This document shows, piece after piece, positions 24,921-33,179 of a stretch of DNA of 64,000 nucleotides. Origin of the DNA: Paenibacillus etheri. Its GTDB lineage: Bacteria > Bacillota > Bacilli > Paenibacillales > Paenibacillaceae. Position 1 is the first letter of the stretch. Each line of letters begins with the position of its first letter. The translations under genes and the position numbers were made by a program. The stretch covers positions 1-64,000 of the forward strand of contig NZ_LCZJ02000020.1 of NCBI RefSeq assembly GCF_001012825.1, written 5' to 3'. Under the pieces are notes generated by a model. The model made no database searches and was not told the origin of the DNA. It saw only the letters and a list, made by a program, of their open reading frames with translations.

Positions 24921-25367
24921 TTATAAACTGAACTCGCTAGGGTTTAACCCCAAGACACCGCAAATATGGCGTACAACCGCTTTTTCATTGTCATCAAAAT
25001 CACCATCAGCTGATCCAATAGCTGAGCATACACCTACAATTACGCGTCCCACATCTGGTTTACCGGTAAACTTACCGATTGCCTTCAGTGCCTCCTGCTT
25101 ACCAATTTCTGGTGAGAACTCAAAGTTACTTACATAAAAGTTGAACTGGGTAATGACATCTCTCATGTCAAATACCTTAAGCTCATTGCTCATATTCATA
25201 TAACCAGCCATTTTATTCTTTTCAGCTTCTTCTATTTTACCGTCGGCAGCAGCAACTAAGGCGCAGCCCGCAACTACCGCATTCATGAAATCTTTATTTT
25301 TAAATTTCTTTACTTGTTCTGTTAGTCCGTTTTTAGTTGTGTTCAACCAGCTTTTAAATGTGCTCAT
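24921..25367 (-). CDS. TerB-like tellurium resistance protein
   Basis: This 148-residue soluble helical protein is of the TerB fold. Two symmetry-related acidic motifs are visible, VAAADGKIEEAEKNKM (about 38-53) and IGSADGDFDDNEKAVV (about 118-133), the pattern thought to bind metal. It is the promoter-proximal gene of the long Ter operon. The ATG follows AGAAGGAGAAAACG. In Ter systems TerB is proposed to sit with TerC and TerD in a membrane-associated metal-sensing complex. Confidence 0.92.
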   Translation of the reverse strand: MSTFKSWLNTTKNGLTEQVKKFKNKDFMNAVVAGCALVAAADGKIEEAEKNKMAGYMNMSNELKVFDMRDVITQFNFYVSNFEFSPEIGKQEALKAIGKFTGKPDVGRVIVGVCSAIGSADGDFDDNEKAVVRHICGVLGLNPSEFSL

Positions 25368-25508
25368 CGTTTTCTCCTTCTATCACTGCAAGATTATGAT
25401 AACAAAAGATATCCCAGAGCCTCCTCTCCACGTATCCGACAGAATTTTCATAGTAGATCCCTGAATCACGGTTTACTCTTCTAATATACCTGATAAAATA
25501 GCAATATT

Positions 25509-25790
25509 CTACTTTTCCAGACTTTTACAGTACTTTTGATAGAAAAGATTGTGTCCGATCTTGCACAGATTTCCGAACAATTGCTCTGGACTGCCTTCTT
25601 CCACGATTTCGCCCTGTTCCATGAACAGCACACGATCCCCAACCTCACGCGCAAAGCCCACTTCATGGGTCACAACGATCATCGTCATCCCCTCACGGGC
25701 CAAATCCTTCATCACCGCAGCACTTCACCAACCATTTCTGGATCAAGCGCAGAGGTAGGTTCATCAAAAAGCATAATTTTGGGCCGTGTA
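25509..25790 (-). pseudogene. GlnQ-type polar amino acid ABC ATPase, C-terminal fragment
   Basis: Only the C-terminal third of an amino-acid ABC ATPase remains. [20 protein letters not shown] (Walker B and D-loop) ends at a frame break near 25715, where a lost G turns LRVMKDL into a stop. It then continues as [20 protein letters not shown] with the switch His and [17 protein letters not shown]. The extreme C-terminus is also out of the family pattern, perhaps a second frameshift. No Walker A, permease or binding-protein gene is present. It is a dead fragment. Confidence 0.8.
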
Positions 25791-25847
25791 TCCTGATATT
25801 TATGCGTAGTTCTGTTCGAAGACCCTTCGTATTTCTCGTTGAAACAC

Positions 25848-25893
25848 AAAAAAAGGCACTGCCAGAGATTCTCCCCTCCCTTGCAATGCCTTT
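25848..25893 (-). terminator. Terminator of aguA-aguB
   Basis: On the minus strand AAAGGCATTGC pairs with GGCAGTGCCTTT (one mismatch), followed by TTTTTTTG. It lies 23 bp after the aguB stop. Confidence 0.8.
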
Positions 25894-25915
25894 AGCACAT
25901 TTACTGTGAACTCTA

Positions 25916-26791
25916 TTAAAGAATGATGTCCCCATCGTAGGAACCAATCATTTTGTACAGATCCGGCCGGCGATCACGGAAGACGCCCCACTCGATCCGT
26001 CCGACTTCCAAAGCATCCAGATCAAATTCGCTCACCAGCACGGTTTGCTCGTCTCGGCCTGCTTCAATAATTTTATTACCTTGCGGTCCCGCAATAAACG
26101 AAGAGCCGTAGAAGTTAATGCTAGAATCTTCATCAATCTCCTCACCGATACGGTTAGAGGCAACAACTGGAATAAGGTTAGCCGCTGCATGTCCAAGCAT
26201 ACAGGTCTGCCAATGATCCTTGGAATCGATCGATCCATCCTGCGGTTCTGATCCGATAGCTGTTGGATAGAAGAGAATCTCTGCCCCCATCAGGCTCATC
26301 ACTCTAGCCGCTTCTGGGTACCATTGATCCCAGCAAATCCCTACGCCAATCTTGGCATAGCGAGTGTTCCATACTTTAAAGCCAGTATCTCCCGGATTGA
26401 AGTAGAATTTCTCTTCATACCCTGGACCATCCGGAATATGGCTCTTGCGGTATTTGCCTAATATCGTTCCATCGGCGTCGATTACAGCTAGTGAGTTATA
26501 ACGTGCGTAATTCTTTTTCTCATAAAAACTGATCGGCAGCACCACTTGCAGTTCCTTAGCTATTGCTGTGAAATGATTAATCGCTTTGTTATGCTCAAGC
26601 TCTGTTGCATATGCGTAATAATCAGCTTTCTCTTTCTGGCAGAAATATGGAGTCTCAAACAGCTCCTGCAGCAAAATAATTTGTGCTCCCTGTGCCGCCG
26701 CTTCTCTGACCAATGTTTCGGCTTTGCTGATATTCTCATCAATATTGCTGGAACAGCTCATTTGTGTCGCAGCTACTTTTACATTTCTCAA
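25916..26791 (-). CDS. aguB: N-carbamoylputrescine amidase
   Basis: This 291-residue nitrilase-superfamily enzyme hydrolyses N-carbamoylputrescine to putrescine, CO2 and ammonia. The catalytic triad is visible: Glu43 in LLQELFETPYF, Lys116 in YRKSHIPDG, and Cys153 in GVGICWDQWYPEA. The length is normal. It lies 53 bp after the agmatine deiminase gene on the same strand, so the pair converts agmatine to putrescine. The ATG follows CAAGGAGGACAGATTCTTGAGA. The product is used for polyamine synthesis. Confidence 0.95.
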   Translation of the reverse strand: MRNVKVAATQMSCSSNIDENISKAETLVREAAAQGAQIILLQELFETPYFCQKEKADYYAYATELEHNKAINHFTAIAKELQVVLPISFYEKKNYARYNSLAVIDADGTILGKYRKSHIPDGPGYEEKFYFNPGDTGFKVWNTRYAKIGVGICWDQWYPEAARVMSLMGAEILFYPTAIGSEPQDGSIDSKDHWQTCMLGHAAANLIPVVASNRIGEEIDEDSSINFYGSSFIAGPQGNKIIEAGRDEQTVLVSEFDLDALEVGRIEWGVFRDRRPDLYKMIGSYDGDIIL

Positions 26792-26844
26792 GAATCTGTC
26801 CTCCTTGTATATAAATGTCCCTTTGGACGTTTAGTTTCCTTCAA

Positions 26845-27873
26845 TTATTGCTGAGCAGGCATTTGCTGCGTAGTGCAGTGAACATTCCCGCCTTCGGTGA
26901 TGACCGCCATACCGTTAACTGTACGAATCTTACGGTCCGGGAACAAACCAGCTAGCACTTCCTCGGCAAGTTTATCTGTTTCCACCGCTGTACCGCCAAA
27001 CACAGGCAATATAATTCCACCGTTTACGAAATAGAAGTTCAAATAACTGAGCGTCAGACGGCTGCCGTCATGATCTACCCGTGGTGGCTGCTGAATCCGG
27101 ATAATCTCCAGTTTACGCCCTTTCGTATCTGTCGCATTCTCCAGAATACGAAGATTTTCCTGTGTAATCTCAAAATTCTCGTCCTGCGGATCCTCACAGA
27201 CCTGAATAATGACTTTACCTGGAGCAGCAAAGCAGGCGATATTATCCACATGGCCATCGGTTTCATCACCACTTAAACCACGCTTAAGCCAGATAATAGT
27301 CTCCGTACCTGTATAATTCCGCACGTATTCTTCGATATCCTCGCGCTTCAATTCCGGATTGCGGTTCGTATTGAGCAGACATTCTTCTGTAGTAATCAAA
27401 GTGCCTTCTCCATCCGTATGAATCGAGCCGCCTTCCATCACCAGCGGTGCATCAAAGCGTGTAACTTGTGAGTGTTCGAGAATCTGTGGCGCCACTTCGT
27501 CATCCAGGTCCCAAGGTGAATATTTGCCACCCCAAGCATTGAACTTCCAGTTCACGCCTGCTAGAACGCCATCTTTATTAACAACAAAGGTAGGTCCGTT
27601 ATCACGCAGCCAAGCATCGCTATGCGCTATAGGCAGCAGCGTTACATTCGGTCCACTAACCAGATGTTCTACTCTTTCTGCGTCCTCCGGGTTAACGATG
27701 ACCTTGATCGGTTCAAACTCAGCAATGGCTGTGATGATCTCCGCATAACCTTGGCATACAGACTCATGGTTATCCGGGAAACACATGGATTCCTGCACCG
27801 GCCAGGAGATAAAAGTACGTTCATGCTTGCCCCATTCCGGTGGCATTGTATAGTTTAATTCTTTAGGATTCAT
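26845..27873 (-). CDS. aguA: Agmatine deiminase
   Basis: This 342-residue peptidyl-arginine-deiminase-family enzyme converts agmatine to N-carbamoylputrescine. Landmarks are MPPEWGKHERTFISWP, the substrate loop around DAWLRDNGPTFV, the EGGSIHTDGEGT region, the GDETDGHVDNI motif and the catalytic Cys333 in GGNVHCTTQQMPA near the end. All expected motifs are intact. The start ATG follows GAGGTAGTTAACAC. It is the first gene of the aguA-aguB pair. No arginine decarboxylase gene is in the window. Confidence 0.95.
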   Translation of the reverse strand: MNPKELNYTMPPEWGKHERTFISWPVQESMCFPDNHESVCQGYAEIITAIAEFEPIKVIVNPEDAERVEHLVSGPNVTLLPIAHSDAWLRDNGPTFVVNKDGVLAGVNWKFNAWGGKYSPWDLDDEVAPQILEHSQVTRFDAPLVMEGGSIHTDGEGTLITTEECLLNTNRNPELKREDIEEYVRNYTGTETIIWLKRGLSGDETDGHVDNIACFAAPGKVIIQVCEDPQDENFEITQENLRILENATDTKGRKLEIIRIQQPPRVDHDGSRLTLSYLNFYFVNGGIILPVFGGTAVETDKLAEEVLAGLFPDRKIRTVNGMAVITEGGNVHCTTQQMPAQQ

Positions 27874-28019
27874 GTGTTAACTACCTCTACTATTATATTT
27901 GGAGCCAGCTCTACCCTTAAAACTCCTCCCTCATCATACAATAATATGTTCTAGTGCTCAATTCCCTAGACCACTAATAATGTTGGAAGAAATTCGGGCC
28001 ACACGTGATCTGACTGAGC

Positions 28020-28571
28020 TTATAATGTAATTCTTTTTACCACATTGCCTTCAAAATCCTTAACGATGAACTCTCCACCCTCAAGGACACCATAGGAATT
28101 CGGATTATTCTCTTTAGGTAGCGATATCGAACCGGGATTCAGCACGTATATTCCCTCTTTTACATCCGCAACCGGAATATGGGTATGCCCCTGAATAAAG
28201 ATATCCTTCTCGGATAGTGCCGGTAAATTCTCAATACTAAAGCCATGACCGTGTGTAACATAGATTCGTCTGCCTTCATGCAGGAGCATGACGTAATCGC
28301 CCATCATCGGAAATTGCAGCAGCATCTGGTCCACTTCAGCATCGCAGTTACCGCGTACTGCTGTGATGGGCTTCTTTTTATTATATTCATTCAGTTTATT
28401 AGCAACTCCCTGTGGGTCATAACCCTTCGGCAGTGGATTTCTGGGACCGTGATATAAAAAGTCTCCTACGATAACAAGACTGTCTGCCTGTTCTTCCTCT
28501 ACCTTTTCCAAAGCCCGTTCTAGCCAGAATAAAGATCCGTGAATATCGGAAATAAATATTAGCTTCATCAT
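28020..28571 (-). CDS. yfcE: YfcE-type metallophosphodiesterase
   Basis: This 183-residue calcineurin-like phosphoesterase has the full metal-binding set: DIHG (Asp9, His11), GDFLYHGPRNPLP, RGNCDAEVD, THGH and GHTHIP. The inserted HGPRNPLPKGYDP stretch after the GDF motif is typical of YfcE. It hydrolyses simple phosphodiesters in vitro; the cellular substrate is not settled. It is a single gene with a GGAGAACACATG start region, between aguA and gltD with no shared operon evident. Confidence 0.9.
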   Translation of the reverse strand: MMKLIFISDIHGSLFWLERALEKVEEEQADSLVIVGDFLYHGPRNPLPKGYDPQGVANKLNEYNKKKPITAVRGNCDAEVDQMLLQFPMMGDYVMLLHEGRRIYVTHGHGFSIENLPALSEKDIFIQGHTHIPVADVKEGIYVLNPGSISLPKENNPNSYGVLEGGEFIVKDFEGNVVKRITL

Positions 28572-28651
28572 GTGTTCTCCTTTTCGACTTAACTTAAGTA
28601 AATCTTGCTCTTAGATCACAATTTTAACCTTGAATATGCTAACAACGCAAA

Positions 28652-28681
28652 AGTGGACGCTCCCCCAAAAGGAACGTCCTG
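28652..28681 (-). terminator. Possible terminator after gltD
   Basis: On the minus strand GGACGTTCC...GGGAGCGTCC forms a stem with internal mismatches, followed by ACTTTTGCG. The weak U tract keeps confidence low. Confidence 0.4.
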
Positions 28682-28699
28682 CTTTATATGCCTCTATCC

Positions 28700-30184
28700 T
28701 TACGGTAAATTCGATGAGCCCATCAAGAATCGGTCCACTTCGCGCGCAGTCTGACGACCCTCATCAATAGCCCAGACTACAAGGCTTTGTCCTCGGCGCA
28801 TATCGCCTGCGGTGAATACACCTTCTACATTAGTCGCTTGTGCTCCAAACTCCGCCTTGGCATTTCCACGCTCATCGCGTTCCACCCCAAGCTCGCCTAG
28901 TACAGTCTCTTCGGGACCTGTGAATCCCAATGCAAGCAGTACCAGCTGCGCCCTTAGTACTTCCTCACTGCCCGGTACTTCAACCGGAATCATCCGTCCC
29001 TGTTCGTTACGAGTCCATTCAATTCGCACGGTGTGCAGCTCCTGCACATGTCCGCCATCGTCGCCGACAAAACGTTTCGTCGAAACAAGATAACGACGTG
29101 GATCTCCCTTAAACAGCGAGGCCGCTTCTTTTTGGCCATAGTCCACCTTAAGAACCTTTGGCCATTCTGGCCACGGATTGCTAGGCTGACGGGTCAGTGG
29201 AGCCTGTGGCATAATCTCAAGCTGGATCACACTACGGCAGCCGTGGCGGATCGACGTGGCGACACAGTCTGTGCCAGTATCCCCGCCCCCGATTACCACT
29301 ACATCCTTATCTGCCGCAGACAAGTATTCACCATCAGCAAGCTCTGAATCCAGTAAGCTCTTAGTATTCAGTGTCAGAAACTCCATAGCCTGATGAATGC
29401 CCCGCAGCTCATGACCCTCTATAGGAAGATCTCGTGCCTGCGTAGAACCGCCACACAGGACCACAGCATCATGTTCTGCCTTGAGTTGTGAAGCCGAGAT
29501 ATCTAGCCCAATCTCTATGCGAGTCACGAATGTAACACCTTCAGCCGCAAGCAAGTCTACCCGTCGCTGAACCGTCTTCTTATCCAGCTTCATGTTCGGA
29601 ATACCATAAGTCAACAAACCGCCAATCCGGTCTGCCCGTTCATATACAGTCACTGTATGCCCTGCCTTGTTAAGCTGAGCCGCACAGGCAAGACCTGCTG
29701 GACCCGAGCCCACTACAGCTACCTTTTTACCTGTGCGAGTAAGCGGCGGTTCTGGAACAATCCAACCTTCTTCAAAACCTCTATCTACAATCGACTTTTC
29801 AATCGACTTTATCGTAACGGGCTTGCCGTTCATCCCTACTGTACAAGAACCTTCACAAGGTGCCGGACACACACGTCCAGTAAATTCAGGGAAGTTATTG
29901 GTCTTATGCAGACGTTTCAGTGCAACCTCCCAGTTTCCACGATAAACCATATCATTCCATTCCGGAATCAAGTTGTGCAGAGGGCAGCCGGAAGCCATAC
30001 CAGACAACAGACGTCCTACATGGCAAAATGGCGTACCACAGTCCATACAACGTGCGCCTTGCTCGCGCAGATTCTCTTCATCCATAGGAATCGAGAATTC
30101 ATCCCAATTCTTAATCCGCTCCAGCGCTTCACACTCCGAAGGCGTCTGCCGTTCAAATTCCAAAAATCCGGTTGCTTTCCCCAT
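28700..30184 (-). CDS. gltD: Glutamate synthase, small (beta) subunit
   Basis: This protein is 494 residues from ATG 30184 ([10 protein letters not shown], the usual family start). GAGAGG lies about 10 nt upstream, whereas an ATG at 30214 has no site. The N-terminal cysteine-rich Fe-S domain includes [10 protein letters not shown] and [14 protein letters not shown]-binding [13 protein letters not shown] and NADPH-binding [13 protein letters not shown] follow, and the end has [17 protein letters not shown]. It passes electrons from NADPH to the large subunit for glutamate synthesis. No gltA/gltB large-subunit gene lies on either side in the window, which is unusual since the two are normally adjacent. 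Confidence 0.93.
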   Translation of the reverse strand: MGKATGFLEFERQTPSECEALERIKNWDEFSIPMDEENLREQGARCMDCGTPFCHVGRLLSGMASGCPLHNLIPEWNDMVYRGNWEVALKRLHKTNNFPEFTGRVCPAPCEGSCTVGMNGKPVTIKSIEKSIVDRGFEEGWIVPEPPLTRTGKKVAVVGSGPAGLACAAQLNKAGHTVTVYERADRIGGLLTYGIPNMKLDKKTVQRRVDLLAAEGVTFVTRIEIGLDISASQLKAEHDAVVLCGGSTQARDLPIEGHELRGIHQAMEFLTLNTKSLLDSELADGEYLSAADKDVVVIGGGDTGTDCVATSIRHGCRSVIQLEIMPQAPLTRQPSNPWPEWPKVLKVDYGQKEAASLFKGDPRRYLVSTKRFVGDDGGHVQELHTVRIEWTRNEQGRMIPVEVPGSEEVLRAQLVLLALGFTGPEETVLGELGVERDERGNAKAEFGAQATNVEGVFTAGDMRRGQSLVVWAIDEGRQTAREVDRFLMGSSNLP

Positions 30185-30397
30185 CTCTTTCATCCTCTCT
30201 AAATATCCCCACAAAATGGAGCTTTGTTTCGATGCACTCAGGAAAAATACGCTCTATGATTGTCTGTCGTTATGCTTATGCCACTCTAAAGCGCCAAAGT
30301 AAATGCCTTCATATTAACATCCAATATCATCATCGAAAATGAGTAATGTCACCTTTTTATGTAAAATGAAACAATCAAATTAAGGAAATAAAAAAAC

Positions 30398-30456
30398 AAA
30401 AAAAGCACACAGTGTACTGTACCTGATTAAAGTACGTTACTCCACATGCTTTTTAA
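30398..30456 (-). terminator. Terminator of pulA
   Basis: On the minus strand AAAAAGCATGTGGAGTA pairs with TACACTGTGTGCTTTTT, with an inner GTAC/GTAC pairing and then a long T run. It lies 23 bp after the pullulanase stop. Confidence 0.75.
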
Positions 30457-30478
30457 TAATGATCTTGTAAAAGACTAT

Positions 30479-32434
30479 TTATTTCGCCGTCAAAACTACT
30501 GTACCAATCCCACTTACAGTTAGCCTATTTCCAGCCAGCTCCTGCGTAAGATCAGCCCCGAAGACGGTCTTCCACGCTCCAAGCTGTGGCAGAAGAACAG
30601 TGGTCTGTTCAGCATTCGCATTGAAAAGAACATAAATATGCTTCGCTGCATCTCCTCCAGCGTGGCCACGCAGCGTGTAAGCTACTGCACTTGCCGGTGC
30701 TTTTTCAAAAACCAAATGGTTCCGAATGTCATCTGCCGTTCGCATACGGAAGGCCGGGTGAGCTTTACGCAGTGCAATTAGCTGCTTCATATACGTCACA
30801 TCTTCCTGATGCGCAGCACACAATTCCCAGTCCATACGATTGATCTCGATCGAGGATTTGTAGCTGTTCTCCACCCCGTCCTTCGTACGCATAAACTCCT
30901 GACCCGCATGGATAAAAGGAATTCCCTGACTCATGAACACTATCGCAGAAGCTAGTCTGTGCATGGAACGGTGCTGAGTGACCGTCTCACCCACGGTGGA
31001 CAATACGATTTTATCCCATAAGGTATGATTATCATGACACTCCACATAATTAACGTTTTGCTGAGGCTCCACGGCAAATTGCTTGATTCCTGGGCTGAAG
31101 TCAATTCCTCCCGCAATCCCCGCCTTGATCGTAGGCTCCAAGCCTATCATTCCGCTGATGAAGCCCGGCTGATCGTACAAAAAGATATTTCCTTTAATAG
31201 CATCCCTGAAATCATCATTAAAATGTCCGATTCCTGGCATAAGGGAGGCATTCTTCTGATGAGCGAGCCGTTCCATCGGCAGCTCTGTCCCCATCATCCA
31301 GCCTTCACCAATCGTCATAATGGATGGATCTATTCCATCCAGACGCCGCCGAGTTTCCCTCATCGTATCGACATCCATCAAGCCCATCAAATCAAAGCGG
31401 AAGCCGTCGATATGGTATTCCTTGGCCCAATAGACTACAGACTCCACGATGAAGCGAGACATCATCAAGCGTTCTGTAGCCACGTCATTCCCGCAGCCAG
31501 AGCCATTCGACAGGCTCCCGTCTTGTTTATAACGCAAATAATAGCCAGGTACCAGTTTGGTGAAATTCACGCGATATCCGTCGTACACATGGTTGTAAAC
31601 AACATCCATAATGACACGGAGTCCACGATCATGAAGCGCTTGAATCATTGTTTTTAGCTCTTGAATACGTAGTCCGGGGACATAGGGATCCGTAGCATAG
31701 GAACCTTCAGGAGCATTATAATTCTTCGGATCATAACCCCAGTTAAAATGGGGTTCATCCAGCTTCGTCTCATCTACACTCTCTGTAGAATAATCATAAA
31801 TAGGCAATAGCTGTACGTGGGTTACACCGAGATCTGCGATATGATCGAGTCCCGTAAGAATGCCATCAGGTCCACGAGTGCCTTCTTCCGCCAAAGCGAG
31901 ATATTGTCCCTTATGAGCCATGCCGCTTGCCGGATGAATGGATAAGTCACGCAAATGAAGTTCATAAATAATGGCGTCCACAGGATCCTCAAACGACGGC
32001 TTATCTTCTGTCCACCGCTCAGGGTCTGTCTTGCGCAAATCTAGAATAGCACCTCTGTCACCGTTCACGCCAACAGCCCGTGCATAAGGATCAGCTGCTT
32101 CATTCCACTGTTCACCTAGACGAACTCGATAAGTATAGAATTTGCCATCCAGGTCACCGTCAACCGTAACTCTCCATGTTCCCCGGATATCGCGAATCAT
32201 AGCATATTTGCACTCTGCAGCTCCTTGCCATGAGTCATAGATTACTAGCTCTGCCTCTTGAGCCGTAGGGGCCCACAAGCAAAACGATGAACAGGCCGAT
32301 GAATATGTAAGTCCCAGATCATCCCCGTCATAGCTGAACAACTGATCAAACTCCTGAGCGAATACGGAAATCCCTCTAGTAGTCGCAGGATCACCATAAT
32401 AAATGGGTTCCTTCATTTCCTTTTGTACGGACAA
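30479..32434 (-). CDS. pulA: Type I pullulanase (GH13)
   Basis: This 651-residue enzyme cleaves alpha-1,6 branches of pullulan and starch-derived limit dextrins. No signal peptide is present, so it acts inside the cell on imported or stored glucans. A CBM48-like N-terminal domain (about 15-125) precedes the GH13 barrel. Motifs are the type I signature NWGYDPKNYNAPEGSY, VIMDVVYNHVYDG, GFRFDLMGLMD (nucleophile Asp), TIGEGWMMG (acid Glu) and VECHDNHTLWDK. The start is TTG 32434 with GGGGATAGGTG upstream. A good promoter overlapping a cre-like site lies 33-61 bp upstream, fitting carbon-catabolite control. Confidence 0.93.
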   Translation of the reverse strand: MSVQKEMKEPIYYGDPATTRGISVFAQEFDQLFSYDGDDLGLTYSSACSSFCLWAPTAQEAELVIYDSWQGAAECKYAMIRDIRGTWRVTVDGDLDGKFYTYRVRLGEQWNEAADPYARAVGVNGDRGAILDLRKTDPERWTEDKPSFEDPVDAIIYELHLRDLSIHPASGMAHKGQYLALAEEGTRGPDGILTGLDHIADLGVTHVQLLPIYDYSTESVDETKLDEPHFNWGYDPKNYNAPEGSYATDPYVPGLRIQELKTMIQALHDRGLRVIMDVVYNHVYDGYRVNFTKLVPGYYLRYKQDGSLSNGSGCGNDVATERLMMSRFIVESVVYWAKEYHIDGFRFDLMGLMDVDTMRETRRRLDGIDPSIMTIGEGWMMGTELPMERLAHQKNASLMPGIGHFNDDFRDAIKGNIFLYDQPGFISGMIGLEPTIKAGIAGGIDFSPGIKQFAVEPQQNVNYVECHDNHTLWDKIVLSTVGETVTQHRSMHRLASAIVFMSQGIPFIHAGQEFMRTKDGVENSYKSSIEINRMDWELCAAHQEDVTYMKQLIALRKAHPAFRMRTADDIRNHLVFEKAPASAVAYTLRGHAGGDAAKHIYVLFNANAEQTTVLLPQLGAWKTVFGADLTQELAGNRLTVSGIGTVVLTAK

Positions 32435-32450
32435 AGCACCTATCCCCTTT

Positions 32451-32467
32451 TCCAGTTATTAACTGGA
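32451..32467. promoter_or_regulatory. 17-bp palindrome at the pulA transcription start
   Basis: TCCAGTTATTAACTGGA is a perfect palindrome around one central base. It overlaps the end of the predicted -10 and the expected transcription start. It could be an operator for an unidentified regulator or a small 5' hairpin in the mRNA. Confidence 0.5.
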
Positions 32468-32495
32468 TTATAGTATGATCCTCGGATTTGTGCAA
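32467..32495 (-). promoter_or_regulatory. pulA promoter overlapping a cre-like site
   Basis: On the minus strand TTGCAC and TATAAT are separated by 17 bp, a strong sigma-A promoter. The half-site CGTTTGCA overlaps the -35 hexamer. Around it the sequence AAACGTTTGCA matches 11 of 14 positions of a cre consensus. CcpA binding there would block polymerase. Repression by preferred sugars is inferred. Confidence 0.7.
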
Positions 32496-32555
32496 ACGTT
32501 TGATTCGAAATAGTTAGATCATTTTTTTCAGGGCAATCTCCTAGTCAAATCGTAA

Positions 32556-33179
32556 TTAACTAGGCGTTTCTAAGATATTCATTCCCACCATCGTAATGAT
32601 GTCTTTATTCACAAAATATGGAATGCGTCGTTCTTTACAAAGAGCAATTCTACCATCCTTATACCTCACGCCATTATCCTGAATGATGAGAATTGGACGA
32701 TCCCCGTTATCAGGTACCTCATAACCTATTCCTAATACCCAGTGGTAGTCATAAGCAAATTTCCCTCTCCACCGAAAATTAAACCATTTATCAAATTTAA
32801 CAGCTACTGGTCGACCTGCATCAATCTCCGCTTTATATACATTGAAATCATTAAAAGTAGAGATGGATAGCCTATGCTTCCCTTTTGGCGAGATTGAGGC
32901 GTTGATATAAGCTGTAATTCCCTTTACAAACCGACGTGTACTCATGCCTAAAGGGGTTCCTCCGTGATGACTGTATAAGTAATTAATATGATCTGCTTTA
33001 GAGTGAAAATGACCTGTTCCACGAATAAAATCCATTCCTAGCTGGGTATTCCAATACTCGGTTAAAGCTGCCATTGTCGCAGGTCCACATGCAGAAGACG
33101 GGGCTGATACCCCAGCCTCCCACTGTGTGTATGGATCCGCCGGTAGTTTGTTACTGAGACTGGAGCCTCTATGCTTCAT
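32556..33179 (-). CDS. C39-like cysteine peptidase family protein
   Basis: This 207-residue protein of the C39-like (papain-fold) group has Cys in SSACGPATMAAL (about residue 31), His in YDYHWVLGIGYE and Asp/Asn in IIQDNG, so the triad is complete. No signal peptide or membrane segment is visible, so it is probably cytoplasmic or leaves by an unusual route. Its ATG shares one base with the stop of the upstream PAS kinase gene (TGATG), which implies translational coupling. A bacteriocin-leader peptidase role is unlikely, since no ABC domain is fused and no precursor gene is seen. The target is unknown. Confidence 0.8.
   Translation of the reverse strand: MKHRGSSLSNKLPADPYTQWEAGVSAPSSACGPATMAALTEYWNTQLGMDFIRGTGHFHSKADHINYLYSHHGGTPLGMSTRRFVKGITAYINASISPKGKHRLSISTFNDFNVYKAEIDAGRPVAVKFDKWFNFRWRGKFAYDYHWVLGIGYEVPDNGDRPILIIQDNGVRYKDGRIALCKERRIPYFVNKDIITMVGMNILETPS

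Noticed and set aside
25368-25508. ECF sigma (SigW/SigM-type) promoter for the Ter operon
   Set aside because: A TGAAAA and a CGTG are present, but the spacing is too short for the usual -35/-10 pair.
32556-33179. Bacteriocin-processing C39 peptidase
   Set aside because: There is no fused ABC transporter and no double-glycine precursor peptide nearby.
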